This document shows, one piece after another, positions 36,521 through 48,481 of a stretch of 64,000 nt of DNA. The position numbers were made by a program, and so were the translations under genes. Origin of the DNA: Heterodera schachtii (Eukaryota; Nematoda; Chromadorea; Rhabditida; Heteroderidae); assembly GCA_023374025.1 (NCBI GenBank), contig SIJG01000001.1, positions 2,851,787 to 2,915,786 on the forward strand, read 5' to 3'. The notes beneath the pieces were generated by a model. The model worked only from the letters and a program-made list of their open reading frames with translations, made no database searches and was not told the DNA's origin. Numbering within the stretch: the stretch's first letter is position 1; every line of letters begins with the position of its first letter.

Positions 36521-37168
36521 CGTTTTATACCCCACCGTACATATGTACAGTATGACATATATTTATTTTCATCTTTCTTTTTTTATAATGTACTAATTCG
36601 GTACTTTTCTAGTTTGAAGGTCGATCATTTATATGAATATAATAAGTGGCTTAACCAGGGTTAGGATCGGACAAACTCTCTTTCCAAGGACATAAGGGGA
36701 AAATTCCATTAAATTCAAGGGCATTTAAAATTTTTATCATATGCGATAAAAATGATTAAATTTTATACAAATGGTTTATATTTTTCCATTAAGGACGAAT
36801 CCGAACCCTGGGCTTAACTCATTACCTAGACTCTAAAATATTTCTTTTATGAAAATGTATTACCTAAACTGACTCAAAAAAATCTGAACAAGTATGAAGT
36901 GAGAGATGGTCAAATTTTGACCAAAAAAGTCTGAAAAAATTTTTTCTATAGTAACTCAATTGAAATCGGAAAATTTCTCAAAAAATTCTTATGGGGTTAG
37001 AAAATTTTAGAACAAAGGAATGGGATAGGCCTATCTGAAAGAGCACAAAATGTTCTACAATATGCAAATGACCGCAATTTCCTACGACTTTTCCCCGTTG
37101 AGGATGATGTTGATGGGCACTCAATTCGATGTTGATCATTTCTACTGTAAAATGCAACTTAAGAAATA

Positions 37169-37774
37169 TGTGGTGAGCCGAAGTGCCAAAAATATCAATG
37201 TTCGTAATAATTAAATTTAATTATTATTTTAATTTAATTTGCTAAATAATTAATCATAACTTAGCTTAAACTTAGTCAAATTAATGAAATTTAGTATTTA
37301 ATGACAGCTCCAAGTATCCTCTACTACTTATGTAATTTTAAAAAAAAATTTGACAATTTACAAAAAAATTGTAAAAAAAATGTACGAAAAATTTTGACTC
37401 AACAATTTTGACCCTAACTTTCTTGAAATTCAATAAAATTTTTCGAAATTTATCTGAATAATAGAGAAATCTTTGGGCTATATAATTATATAAACAAAAT
37501 AAATTTGGTTGTTTCAAAAAAAAGTTATGAAGGAATTAATAGTGTCATATTTTTATGGTCATCCAAAAAATGTAAGGTCGAAAAATTTTATTGAATTTCA
37601 AGAAAGTTAGGGTCAAAATTGTTGAGTCAAAATTTTTCGTACTTTTTTGGAAATTTCATTAATTTGACTAAGTTTAAGCTAAGTTATGATTAATTCTTTA
37701 GCAAATTAAATTGAAATAATAATTAAATTTAATTATTACGAACATTGATATTTTTGTCACGTCGTCCTAGCACC
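37169..37774. mobile_element. Long palindromic MITE, 606 bp
   Basis: Arms 37185-37450 and 37580-37755 are inverted copies (ATATCAATGTTCGTAATAATT and its complement; TTGACTCAACAATTTTGACC). Direct repeat TAAGAAATA flanks it (37160-37168, 37775-37783). It has no short-unit array, unlike the others. It sits inside an older palindrome (AAGAGCACAAAATGTTCTAC at about 37033, inverse at about 37850-37895). A tRNA-type A box (CTCAGCTGGTTAAGTCG) lies in the right flank at 37823. Confidence 0.8.
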
Positions 37775-37899
37775 TAAGAAATACAGTACCTTTTGTAGAC
37801 ACCGAATATGAAGTGGGACATACCTCAGCTGGTTAAGTCGTAGAGGCTTGCGACATTTTGTATATTGTAAAGCATTTGTGCTCTTTCAGATGGATATAA

Positions 37900-40800
37900 T
37901 GATTTTTTGCAGAAAAATTTCCCAACTCCCTAGTAATTTTTAACGAAAAATTGAAAAATGGCTTGAAATCGGGAAATTTTCAGAAAAAAATTCCTAGGGG
38001 GCTGAAAAAATTTTTTCGTGAAAGATGATTATAACGGACACAAAGAGAATATATTTTGCTACAGAATGCATAAAACCGCATGTCTCTATGATTTTGCCCA
38101 TGGAGAAACGAAAGGTCGAAAATTGACTATCCTAAAAATACAGTATCCCAATGGAAAATGGCTTAAAATCGATCATTTTTGGGGTAGTCTGAATTTATGC
38201 TTACTTTCCTCGGCGGAGACGCATCATAGAGCCATCATCCGAATGCCATTTGTAGCAAATTTTGTGCTTTATCTGACCATGATATTCTTCTTCCATCAAA
38301 AAATTTTCCAACCCCTTAGGAATTTTTTTTAAGACACCTACCCCTGCGTTTACGGCATTTGATCACTAAAAATGTCAATGTAATGGAATATTGTTAGATT
38401 TATCGGATATTTTTCAAATCAGAAATAGTTGAGGATGTCTGTGAATGATGTTCATGTTGATTGGTTTAGTTTTAATGTGTGAAAATTTTCAGAGAGAGCT
38501 CAAGTCCCCTGGGAGTGTTAAAATTTTGATCATTAACCCTTTTACAAAAAAAAAAAAATTAAGAATTCAATTTTCTCATTTTCACGTGATTTTTCTGTCC
38601 TTTTCGTTTTCCCATTTGGTTTCTTCACGGCGTTCGAAAGATTTAATGTGTTTTGCCTTTTAATGGAACACAAAATTCACTTAATTGGGGCATAATAAAG
38701 ATAATAATTTGTTTGTTTGCTTATTTAAATATAGATTATGGGAAAAATTCACTTCCCAACTCAAAGTTGAATTTTTTTTAAGCCCGATAGCCTAAACATA
38801 ATTCGTTCTTTCAGTTTATAGGATCAATAATTAAGTTGTTTAAAAGATTAATTTATTTTCTCAAAAATTTGTTAACGATCAAATGATCGGACCCAATCAC
38901 TTTCAATCGCTTATTTAAAGCTCTTTAGGCGATTAGGGATTGAAAAAACTTAATTTTGAACCCGATTTTGGACAAAGGCGCAAATGTCGGACCAAAATGT
39001 CGGGACACGCGCTTATGTAAAGAACATAGGGGAGAACTCAAGCAATCGAAGTCGTTGATCAGAGTGATCAGTGACCACTGACTGATAAGTGATCAATGAT
39101 CATGCGCAGATCAAAGATCAATGCGTATTGGCAACAGACACTTTCGCGGGGCTCCTTAATATTCCCATCCATTCCAGCATTTTCTTCACATTTGTCAACA
39201 ATATCGCCAATTCTTTCTCACTTTTAACGACCTCTCCTTTCTTCGCGCCAGCTCCTTCCCCCCCCCCCCCCCCCTCACATTTCCTTCGTCTCATCGGCGA
39301 TGGACTTTGTACCTTCCCACCCCTTCCCGCGGTCCATGCGGAGAATGACGAAATGGGAGCAGAAAATGAAGGAGACAGAGAGAGAGAAGAAGCAGTTTAT
39401 GAAATTTATTTAATAATAAAATGCATTTCTTTTCATGACACACCATCCGAAAAACGAACAAATAAATAGCGAAAAACACACCTCATTTTGGCGTACTAAT
39501 TAATTTATCTCTGCTAATAGGGAAAACCGAATATATTTGATCATAAATATTTTTTTTTTTTTGAGTATACAATTGCACTATTGCATATCGATAAAGGGAA
39601 AAACAGTTTGGTATACTGCAATTTACGCGTTCAATCGGTTTTTACGCATCCAATCAATGAACATTTTCCATTTCTTAGGCCATATATTTTTTAGGTTAAA
39701 TAAAGATATGTATTAACGATTTTTGACTTATTGTAACCTATATAATTTGTTTTGACTGGCTCCTAAACTGTAATATACTGTATTTTTCCGATTAATAGAC
39801 CGTTCGATTATAAGACCCCTTTTGCGAGGGGCTGAACAATAGAAGAGACCCCGGTTCAATAATCGAAAAAATACGGTACGACAAATTTGGAGGTTAAGAT
39901 CTGATTCGGCTTTACGAAACTTTTATTAAAAATGTTTAGGAGTACAATATTCTTTATTTGCTCAGCTTTATCCGATTGTTGTGTACACCAAATGTAAGAT
40001 TGTTCACCTGCTTAGTTTGTATGTTCTATTCCAGTCGTGCTGTACGCTTTCCCCCCCCCCCCCTTTTTATAATTGAAACAAGCTTATTAAGTAGCTTTTT
40101 CTGATTGTTATCAAAAAAAAACATTGGTTGTTTTAGTATTCATGAAAAATTTCTCACTTACATACATATGCTGAATAGGGGTAGACAAAAAATCAAAGTA
40201 AGGCCGGGGCCCTTTATTTGCAAAAAAAAAAAAATCAAAAAATTTTTTTTTTGATTTTTTGCTACAAAACAGATATCTATCAAAAGAAATAACATATCAG
40301 TCCATATAATTATGATAGCTTTTTAAAGAATGAATACCTATGCTATAATTAAAAGCTTTGATAAGCAATCTTAAAAATTTTTTGCAAATCAAAAAAGGGT
40401 TGAATTTTAATTTCATTTTTTCGTCTGTTCTTTTTCTTCGGTCTCTCCCCCTTTTTGCCCCCGTTTCCCATTCTAAGCTTATTTTTATTGATTATTTTTC
40501 CTCCGTTTCTTTTCTTCGACTTTTTCACATCGTTTTGCCAATTAATCGACAATTTAAAAGCAATTTTACATTATTTAAGCCATATGCAATTTCCTGTAGT
40601 AAATTAGTTATTTTATTTGATCCTTTGTAAATTTATTCATTTTAATTCCCACTGCTTTTTCTCATTTTCATCTCTCAATTTATATATTTCAATGCCTTTC
40701 CATCCATTATTTAATCCCTCTTTTACCATCGACTTTTATTGAATTTTCTTTTGTTGATTTTAACTCGCTTCTCAGCATTGGCCCCCCTCCCTCGCCTCGC

Positions 40801-42194
40801 TTTGTCCTAACTTTGCTTTGGTTGTCCTTTTTCTAACCGAACAACTGCTGCTGCTGCACTTCTCTCCCAACTCATCTTTAGGCCTCCCTCTGTTTGCTTT
40901 GTACTCTCCCATTCTCTGACTAAACCTCTCCATTATTTGTAATAAAAAAGTGAAAAAAAGGGATGTCGTGGGTTTAAGGAGAAAGCAAAAAGGCTTAATG
41001 TCTTCTTATCGTGGAAATTCAGTTCAATGGATTGGGAAGATGACCGAGTGGGTTGGGTGGCATCAGTGAGGACAATGACAAATTATTGAGAGATAGACAA
41101 AAAGCTCCGAATTGACTTTCACTCGATGATCATTTGTTCATTTGTTTTGTTCTCGCCCAATTCCCATGTCACATTCTTCCGCTGTTCTACCCGTCCCTTT
41201 CTTCTCTTCCTCTCTTACAATTAGTGTCCTCTGACAAATATTATCCTTTCCCATCCTTCGGAGTAAAGTAAGTCGATCCTTCACCCAGAGAAGAATTTTA
41301 AAGCTAAAATAATTGATTATTTTGCCTAATTGTAGTTGTAAATCATATAATTATTTAATTCATTCTATGTAAATATTACACATTAACAAAAGTACTGCAT
41401 ATACTTGCTTGCTGTTTTACGATTTCTCGTTAAGTGAATTTGTCTGCCGCAAATTTGGCGAAAGGGGTGAAGGTACACCAATTCCCATCAATTTGTTCCT
41501 CCAAAGAACACTTTCATATATTTTTTTGACAACCAATTGATAAATTTGCTTACATATATTTGTGTGATAAATCATTCTTTCATCACTTCTTGCCAATTCG
41601 CACGTGTTTACTCCCAATTAACAGTTCAATTGGTTCAATGACGTTTCCAAATGGACACTTCGTCAATAATATTAAAACCCAAAATACTGTACCATTCGAC
41701 CCAAATTTGTTTTATAATTTTTTATAGCCATTTAAAACCAGGGCTCCCAGACCTGAGGATTTATCCTCATTTTGTGATAGGTCAATGAGGATTTTTTTTA
41801 AATGAGGATTTGAGGATTTTTATGGCTTTGAGAAATTTTGAGGCTTTTGGGGAAAATCGTCAAAATTTTTAAATTTATTGATTAATTTTAATAAATTGGC
41901 ATAATGTTTGACAATCTAAGAAAACGGGAATTGCCAATTTATCCTAGAGGAAGCAATCGCGACAATTTTTGAACATTCTTGCTTTTTAGGTACATATTGA
42001 ACGGTTAAATCCCAGTTCTGTAACTCTGTTTGAACTGTCGCCGACTCCTAAAAATTGCACCGTTCAATTTCTCTTACAATTACTGAGAGATTGCAAATTA
42101 AAAGTTGGTAATTCCTTCAATTTTATTTTTTTAGTGTTTGTAAATTGAATAAATTACGCATATTCCCTCTATATTCGCTGCCTTTGCCTGAAAA
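37900..42194. other. Gene-poor spacer
   Basis: AT-rich sequence with pyrimidine-rich stretches (39190-39290, 40430-40560, 40750-40930) and C runs at 39258 and 40052. ORFs here lack splice or domain support. At 41741 a CAGGGCTCCCAGACC end with ATGAGGATTT units looks like the orphan left end of another hAT-like MITE. Confidence 0.5.
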
Positions 42195-43977
42195 ATGGCA
42201 TTGACTCTTCCGCTACATTTTTTCGATGGCATCCGTCGTCTTCTTCCGCCCCGCGTTTCTTCGAGTCCGTCCACCAGCGATCAATATCGTCTTGCTTCTC
42301 ATATTATTGCTCATTGTTCCATCTTTGACCAGGTTATTTTTATCGGATAGGCAAAAGTTTTTTTTAGGGTTTCAGCATAAATATAAATATATTATTTAAT
42401 TTGCTTTTTTCAGGTCCGTTGGAGACGCGTCTCAAAGGCTTTTAAGCAGGCAATTGATGCCCGCATAAACAAATACACACGAATTGATGTGCGTTGTTAT
42501 CCTGGACTTTCACAACTCAGCGAAGAGGGCACGAGAGGAAGAGGTTTTGGATAAGATTAATTGTTAATTATTATTTATATGTGTATATTTAGATACATTT
42601 GAATGGCATCCCCGTGCCAATTTGATGGTTTTGGAAATGGGCCCCAATGAGTTGGGAATTGCGGTTGACGTGAAAATGAAGGCGGAGGACGTGAAGGCAC
42701 TTATTCAACTGCTGTATTCGTTCCGTTGTTCCGTTCAGCAACTTTGCATGGACAGTCCGCTAATTGAGCTATTGGTTTCCCAGGTCAGTGGAGAGGAGGA
42801 AAAATTGCAAAGGATTACTACCGGTTTTGACCCATTCATACCAAATTTTAACTGCTTCTAAAGTTAATTAAAGGACGTAATGACGGGATCGTACTAACAA
42901 AATTGTAAATTTTAAAACCAATTGTAAATGTTTAAGATCAACCGCCAGCAAATGAACATTTTGTTGGACATTCTGAAGAATTCTCGGACAGTTTGCTCAC
43001 CCACCAAACGGATGGGAAGCGCAGGACAGAGCCAACCGAACGAAGGGGCCGAGTTGGTGTGTCTGAACCATCAGCAGGACATTCCCTACGGCCCATTCTT
43101 TCCCAAGCTTAAGAAACTCACTATCACTTCTCAGGTTATCAGTGCGTTTATATGTCATCCAATTGCGTAATCATTGCCGGGGGATGGGGCGGATTCTGCA
43201 CATTTGGCTACTTTTTTTTTTTACTAGTGAACCCTTTTGTGGTAGCTTACAATTAATCCTCTCATCACTTGAGGAAACATATGTCCAAGCCCGTAGCCAG
43301 AAAAAACAGGAGGGGTGAATCCGAAGACCTTTTTTTTTGTTATTCTTTGACCTAAAGAAATTTTCTCCAGTGTTATTTTTAAATTGTCAGCGCCGAAGAG
43401 CAAAAAAACAGGAATTATAACCGTTTTTGCCAAAAAGGACTATTTTTGCCACTTTGGGTCAAAAGTTCAAAAAATAAGGTAAAATGTGACTTTGACGATG
43501 CCAATAGGTGACGCTAGGATTTTTTTTTTTTTGAAATTTTAATTCATCTTTTTACAAATGCGGAATCAGCAAAAAAAAATAAATAAATATTTTGGTGACT
43601 TTAAATTATTATTTCGTTCCTTGTTTAGTCAAATCAGCTGGAGCATCTCTCCCGGTTGCTCAGTTATGCCGTTGGTGTTGACTTCCTTTATGAGACGTCA
43701 AACATCGATTTGCTGTGCCTAAAAATTTGCATCGCCAATGGGCGCTGGTCTCAAAAGCCGCACATTCGGGTGAATAAAACATTAGTTTTGAAACACTTGC
43801 AAATGTTTGTCAATTGTTTTTCAGCTTTTCCGCCATGTGACACGATTCCGACAATGGACAGAGGCCGGGTCATTGGGCGAGCGGTACTTCCAACAGTTCA
43901 CCGGAGGAAGCGGCCATCAGAGGGAAAATGACATTGCAAATGTGAGAAAGAAAAGAGGAGAAGGCGCAAGACGATGA
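42195..43977 (+). CDS. F-box-like protein, 316 aa, 6 exons
   Basis: Exons 42195-42332, 42414-42543, 42593-42783, 42937-43134, 43629-43769, 43825-43977; phases agree. Residues about 8-75 look like an F-box-type helical motif (FFDGIRRLLPPRV ... HCSIFDQVRWRRVSKAFKQAI), including the R/V-W-R-x-V-S-K-A-F signature where F-boxes bind SKP1. The remainder, with a repeated pattern of LxxLxI segments (MVLEMGP, LKKLTIT, VDFLYETSNIDLL), may be degenerate leucine-rich repeats, as in the expanded nematode F-box families. If so it would recruit substrates to an SCF ubiquitin ligase. The C-terminus is basic. Intron 4 contains repeat-derived sequence with a GACGATGCCAATAGG motif. Confidence 0.7.
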
Positions 43978-45828
43978 AAGCACGGCAAAAAACTGTTTAA
44001 TCAAGACATTTTTGAGAGCCCAGTCAGGGGGGAGCTGGCCCCTCCCTCCCCCTTCCGGCGCCGAAAAGCGCCACCGAGAAAAAGCTCCATTTATAATGAA
44101 GTATTGTAAGAAAAATTAATAATTTTAAAAATACCGCTAACCCTCTTATTACGTAAAACCGAGGGTTTTGTATGTCCCGAAATTTGGTCACTTGATTAAC
44201 AGTTTTTTTTTCCCCATCCTTCTCTCATTGTTAGAAGTCTGTTTGCTATGGTATTTCTCCCTCTTTGTAATAGTTTGTTTGTTCAAATTGTTACAATGCC
44301 AGAACCATAATTTGCTTACCTTATTCACTTTAAAGTCATCCCTTTTCGGGATTAGCTTTCCCCAGCAAAAGCTGTGGTGATCTGGTCAGACCGTCATCCC
44401 TTCCCCCCATTTCGTTGGCTTTTCACAATAATAGCCTATGCTCACCGCACTTTGTTGCTGCTAACGATGCTGATGATCTTTGCTCTTTGTTTCTAGTTTT
44501 GTTATTCGTTGTCTTTATTTTATTGTAATTTTGTTTGCAGCTTTTCGTTCTTTTGTTGTTTCAAATACAAAAGTGAATTTTGACAAAATAGGCACTGTTC
44601 AATACGCATGGTTTTGTTCATTTTTCTTTCAGTTCGTTCATTGAATTGTTTTCAGAAATGATCATTTTGTATGCTCAATTATTTCAAAATACAATAGAAT
44701 TGTCAGGAGTCCTTTTCTCGTCATTCTCTTCCCACAACTCACAATAGTTAATTAATTATCTTTCGGGTTGTATCCCAAACAATTTTCGAGTAGAGAACTG
44801 AAAACACTATTATACAGGCTACCAGATATTTTACAACATATTCAAAATCGACTTGCTTCTCCACAGGAAATGATATAGCAACAGAGTTGCCAGATAAACA
44901 GAGATTTCTTTGCCAGCACTGCTTTTTGTTAGCCTTTTAAAATGACAAGCGAGTTAAACAATTCGTTCTCATTCCGTTTGCAAATAAATGATTTGTTCAT
45001 CCATTAAACAGTTGCTCAAATCGAAAAAACAACGAATGATATTTTGGATTTGTTATTTGAGGGGGTTAAAGCGAAAGGAAAGGGTTAAATGAAAAAGAGG
45101 GGGAAAAGCGATTGTGCCGTTGCAGCGGAAACGAAAGGAATTGAACGCTTAGAAGAAAAAGACGGAGCGAAAGAGCAGCGGAGGATGGAAAATAAACAGG
45201 CCAAAGGCATTCTTCGTCGGCCGGCGAAGGGTTCTTCCGCCGCCAGCTGTTCGCCAATTCGTTGGCGATGAATGCCCTTTCGACATGTGGCCATCTTCAT
45301 GGACTGTGGTGGAGAGGAAGCGGAAAAATGATCAGTGGAAGATAAGAAATTTGCTGACGACGCCTAAGGCACTGAAAAGGGAGGGGGGAGGGCTTTTGTC
45401 GACTTGGCCCTAACCCCTCCGATCGATCACTTTGTGCTTTTTTAGATCATTTCATTTGTTGATGTCCATTTTCACCATTCCAAAAGAGTCTTTTTGGACA
45501 AAATTGCGACCCTTTTTTGTCATTTGCTTATCTGTGCCAATTATCGAAATGAGAAAAGGAGGAATTCAGCACTAAACAATATGTGCCGTTCGTCTCGTTA
45601 AATTTAACACTTTCGGTGCCATTTGACCACCCATATATTTTGTCCATATCATTTGTTCATTTGTCCATATTGATCATTAATTAACACGGGTCAAACTTTG
45701 CCGATCCGTCCATTAATTTGGCATTGTGTCCATTTTGTTGCCCTTGGCACATCCCCCAATTGTCAGTGCTCACTTTCGATCAGTTCAGTCTGTGCTCACT
45801 TCGACTGCCCTCCGTGCAGTGGCTGTGC
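43978..45828. other. Intergenic spacer
   Basis: A degenerate GGCGCCGAAAAGCGCC motif at 44057. The rest is AT-rich. ORFs around 45085-45300 on both strands are shadows of a purine-rich stretch. No gene recognised. Confidence 0.45.
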
Positions 45829-48148
45829 ATGCCAACAACGATCAGTGTCAGTCCGGCCATCCCGGACAAACTCGTGGTCAACGGGGTCGACCTGGTCAAC
45901 CGGGACCAACTGTCCGTCTCTCAAAATCGCGAGTTGCAGCGGTACATCGATGCCAATGCGCATTTGCTCGGCTTCCTGGACAAGGACAAAGAGCAGCAGC
46001 AGACGGACGGCGGAGGCGACAAACGAACGCCACTCACAATATCAGTGACGGAGCAAAAGATCGGCCCAATCTCTCCAGGCCAAACCTCGGGAATTTCTGG
46101 TGAGAAAAGAGCGATTTGTTTGTTGGCCAACAAATGTTGTCAAATTGGGACAAAATAACACTGGCAAAGAATGCCGAATAAATAAATGCCTTCGCCCTTT
46201 TCTCTCTCCGCATTTTGCTGCCTAAAATGTGTGCCAAATCAGACAAACTCCCGCCGTCTTCCGCTGCTTCGTCCTTCTCATCGCCTGCGTATGGTCGACC
46301 TCCGTCCGCCTTCGCCGCCGCTTCACTGAATCGCGCGGGGTCGCCCTATTCAATGGGCGGTGGTTCTGAGTACGGCGGCAGACGGAAGGGCGTCAGTTGG
46401 TCGGACGTCGTGGAGGAGCCGAGGCCGACGACTCGGACACGGTCCAACTCGCCCCCGCCGGCGTCATTCATTCGCCATTCGATGCCGGTGCCGAATTTCA
46501 TGCCGAAATGATTTTCAAGAGTCTTCGCAATTTGACATATAGGCATTGGGCAAAGACAGTCCTTCGGGATATGGAACGGACGAAGGACGGCACTACCGAA
46601 ACGGCGCATCGGACGATGGCACTTTGGACGGGGGACACGACGGACGGAAAAACTATGACAGATACCGACACTCATCAGTAGGGAACGAATGAACCAAAGC
46701 GGGGAGGAACGGCTTGCTTTCTCATTTCAGCAGAATCCGTTCGATCGTGCCGATGGTTGGGTTTCGTCCAACCCGTGGACCGGCTCATTGGACCACCGGG
46801 GCGGCCGAAGCCGTGACAGAGAGCGACAAGGCACCCCTGGGAGTTTTTTCAAGACCGACCTGCCCACTTATTCGGCATTGGGACGGAGTCCGGACAATTT
46901 CAACCCATTCCAAACGCATTTGCATCGGGAGGAAGCCAAAGGGTTGAGGAAAAGTCAGGAGAGAGAGGACATTATCAAATTCCACTCTTACGGCGATCAC
47001 AAAGTGTCGGGCATTGAAATGAAACCGAAGGGATGGACAGGAGGAGAAGTGAGAAGAAAGGAGTGACAGATCACCCGAGAAAAAGGCTTAATTAATTGCA
47101 CCCACAGATTGTGACGGACCGGGAGATCATGAAAAAGTCGATTAAACCACGCCGCTTTTACTATTCACCGATCGGCGACGGTGTGGTGAGAAAATGGGAG
47201 GATCAAAAGAAGTTGATGGCCAAATGGGGGGGGGGGGGAGTGCCAACAAATAGTGAACCACCAACAATGGCTAATAAGGTTGCTGCCGACGGAATTGAGA
47301 TGAAGCGTCCACCGCCCGACCTTTCGCCGCGTCGCTACGAGTACTATCAGCGGCACGTGGAACATGACCAGGGCAAGCCGGGACTACGCGTGACGGAAAG
47401 CATTTGGCACGAAGGGGGTAACTGAGGCGGAGAAAAGTCAAAGACAAACAAACAAATGCAAAGGGAGCGGAGACGGAGGAGCGGAAGGGGCCGGGAAAGG
47501 GCCACCGCCGACGGAATTGGCAAAACGACGGACTCGGCCCAGGGGGACGCGGTGGGCCAAGGGACGACGGAAAGGGACGCGGTGGAGCGGGTAAAAGGGA
47601 CGCGGCTGAAGGAACACAACGCCACACTTTAGGAGAAGGACCGAAATGGCCGGGGTTGGACAACGACGGGGGACGGAAAAGAGAGCCGACGAAAGACGAC
47701 GGAACGAAAGAACCCCGCGGGGACGACGGGGGCCCGGCACAAAACGCGGGGCTCGGCAAATTCCCACTGTTGGACCATGGGGAGGGGCCAAAACCGGACA
47801 GGGAAAACGGAGAGAAGGACAATGGAACACGGGGGAGAGAACCCAGCGGTAAATGGGGGAAGGGTCATTAAAAGCAATTAAAGAGGAGGGTGGGGTAATT
47901 AGAGTAATGGTAAGATAAAGAGATGGGATTTTTAAGGGCTTAGCGAAGGGCCGGGCGGAGTGCCACGCGAAGGATGGACCAAAGAATTCATCACGAACCC
48001 GAGGGAGCTGATCAATCAGTACGGTACGGAGACACTGACTTCAATATTCGATTACGAAGACCATACGCCTAAAATGTACACGTCGACGCGGGAAGTTTGG
48101 TCACCCGCACCACCGAACCTCACGAAGGAAGTTGAGGAAGTGCAATGA
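45829..48148 (+). CDS. Unrecognised low-complexity protein, ~8 exons
   Basis: Exons 45829-46099, 46243-46487, 46543-46677, 46731-47048, 47108-47185, 47279-47417, about 47440-47848, about 47961-48148. The first six are phase-consistent; the last two junctions are uncertain. The N-terminus is folded-looking (LVNRDQLSVSQNRELQRYI), then Ser/Pro/Ala-rich (PPSSAASSFSSPAYGRPPS), Gly/Asp/Arg-rich, and KPRRFYYSPIGDGVV, RPPPDLSPRRYEYYQRH. Exon 7 is extremely Gly/Lys/Asp/Arg-rich. The C-terminus returns to a conserved-looking block (TKEFITNPRELINQYGTE ... TREVWSP). A scaffold or cytoskeletal protein with short linear motifs would fit, but no family is recognised. A poly-G run in the 47186-47278 segment argues that it is an intron. 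Confidence 0.6.
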
Positions 48149-48481
48149 ATGGAGGAAGAGGGGGGGGGGGGGGGGGAAAGTTGAAGATGGACGGACGAAT
48201 TCGGAAAGAAAAATCATTAAACGAATCGTTTTTAGTCGAAGGCTTTTGAGGTGTCATTTTGCAGCATTTCGCAAAATTTGCCCCTTTATTTGGCTCGAAA
48301 AATAATAAATTCGGTTTCAATTTGAATATAAATTTGGTCAAAATGAAATAAATTAAAAAACAAAGGCAATAAAATGGGCAAATGAATTCCTTAAGTTAAT
48401 TAAAATAAATATAATTAATTTATTGGCCTAGAGGAGAAATCATTTTGATTCCTTCTTTTCTTTGTTCTGCCGGCACTTCTC

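Noticed and set aside
38018..40630. Several 60-126-codon frames
   Set aside because: Low-complexity, AT- or pyrimidine-rich, no splice signals or motifs; treated as spacer.
47271..47877. Minus-strand frames of 80-183 codons, Pro/Ser/Arg-rich
   Set aside because: Antisense shadows of the Gly/Arg/Asp-rich exon of the plus-strand gene.
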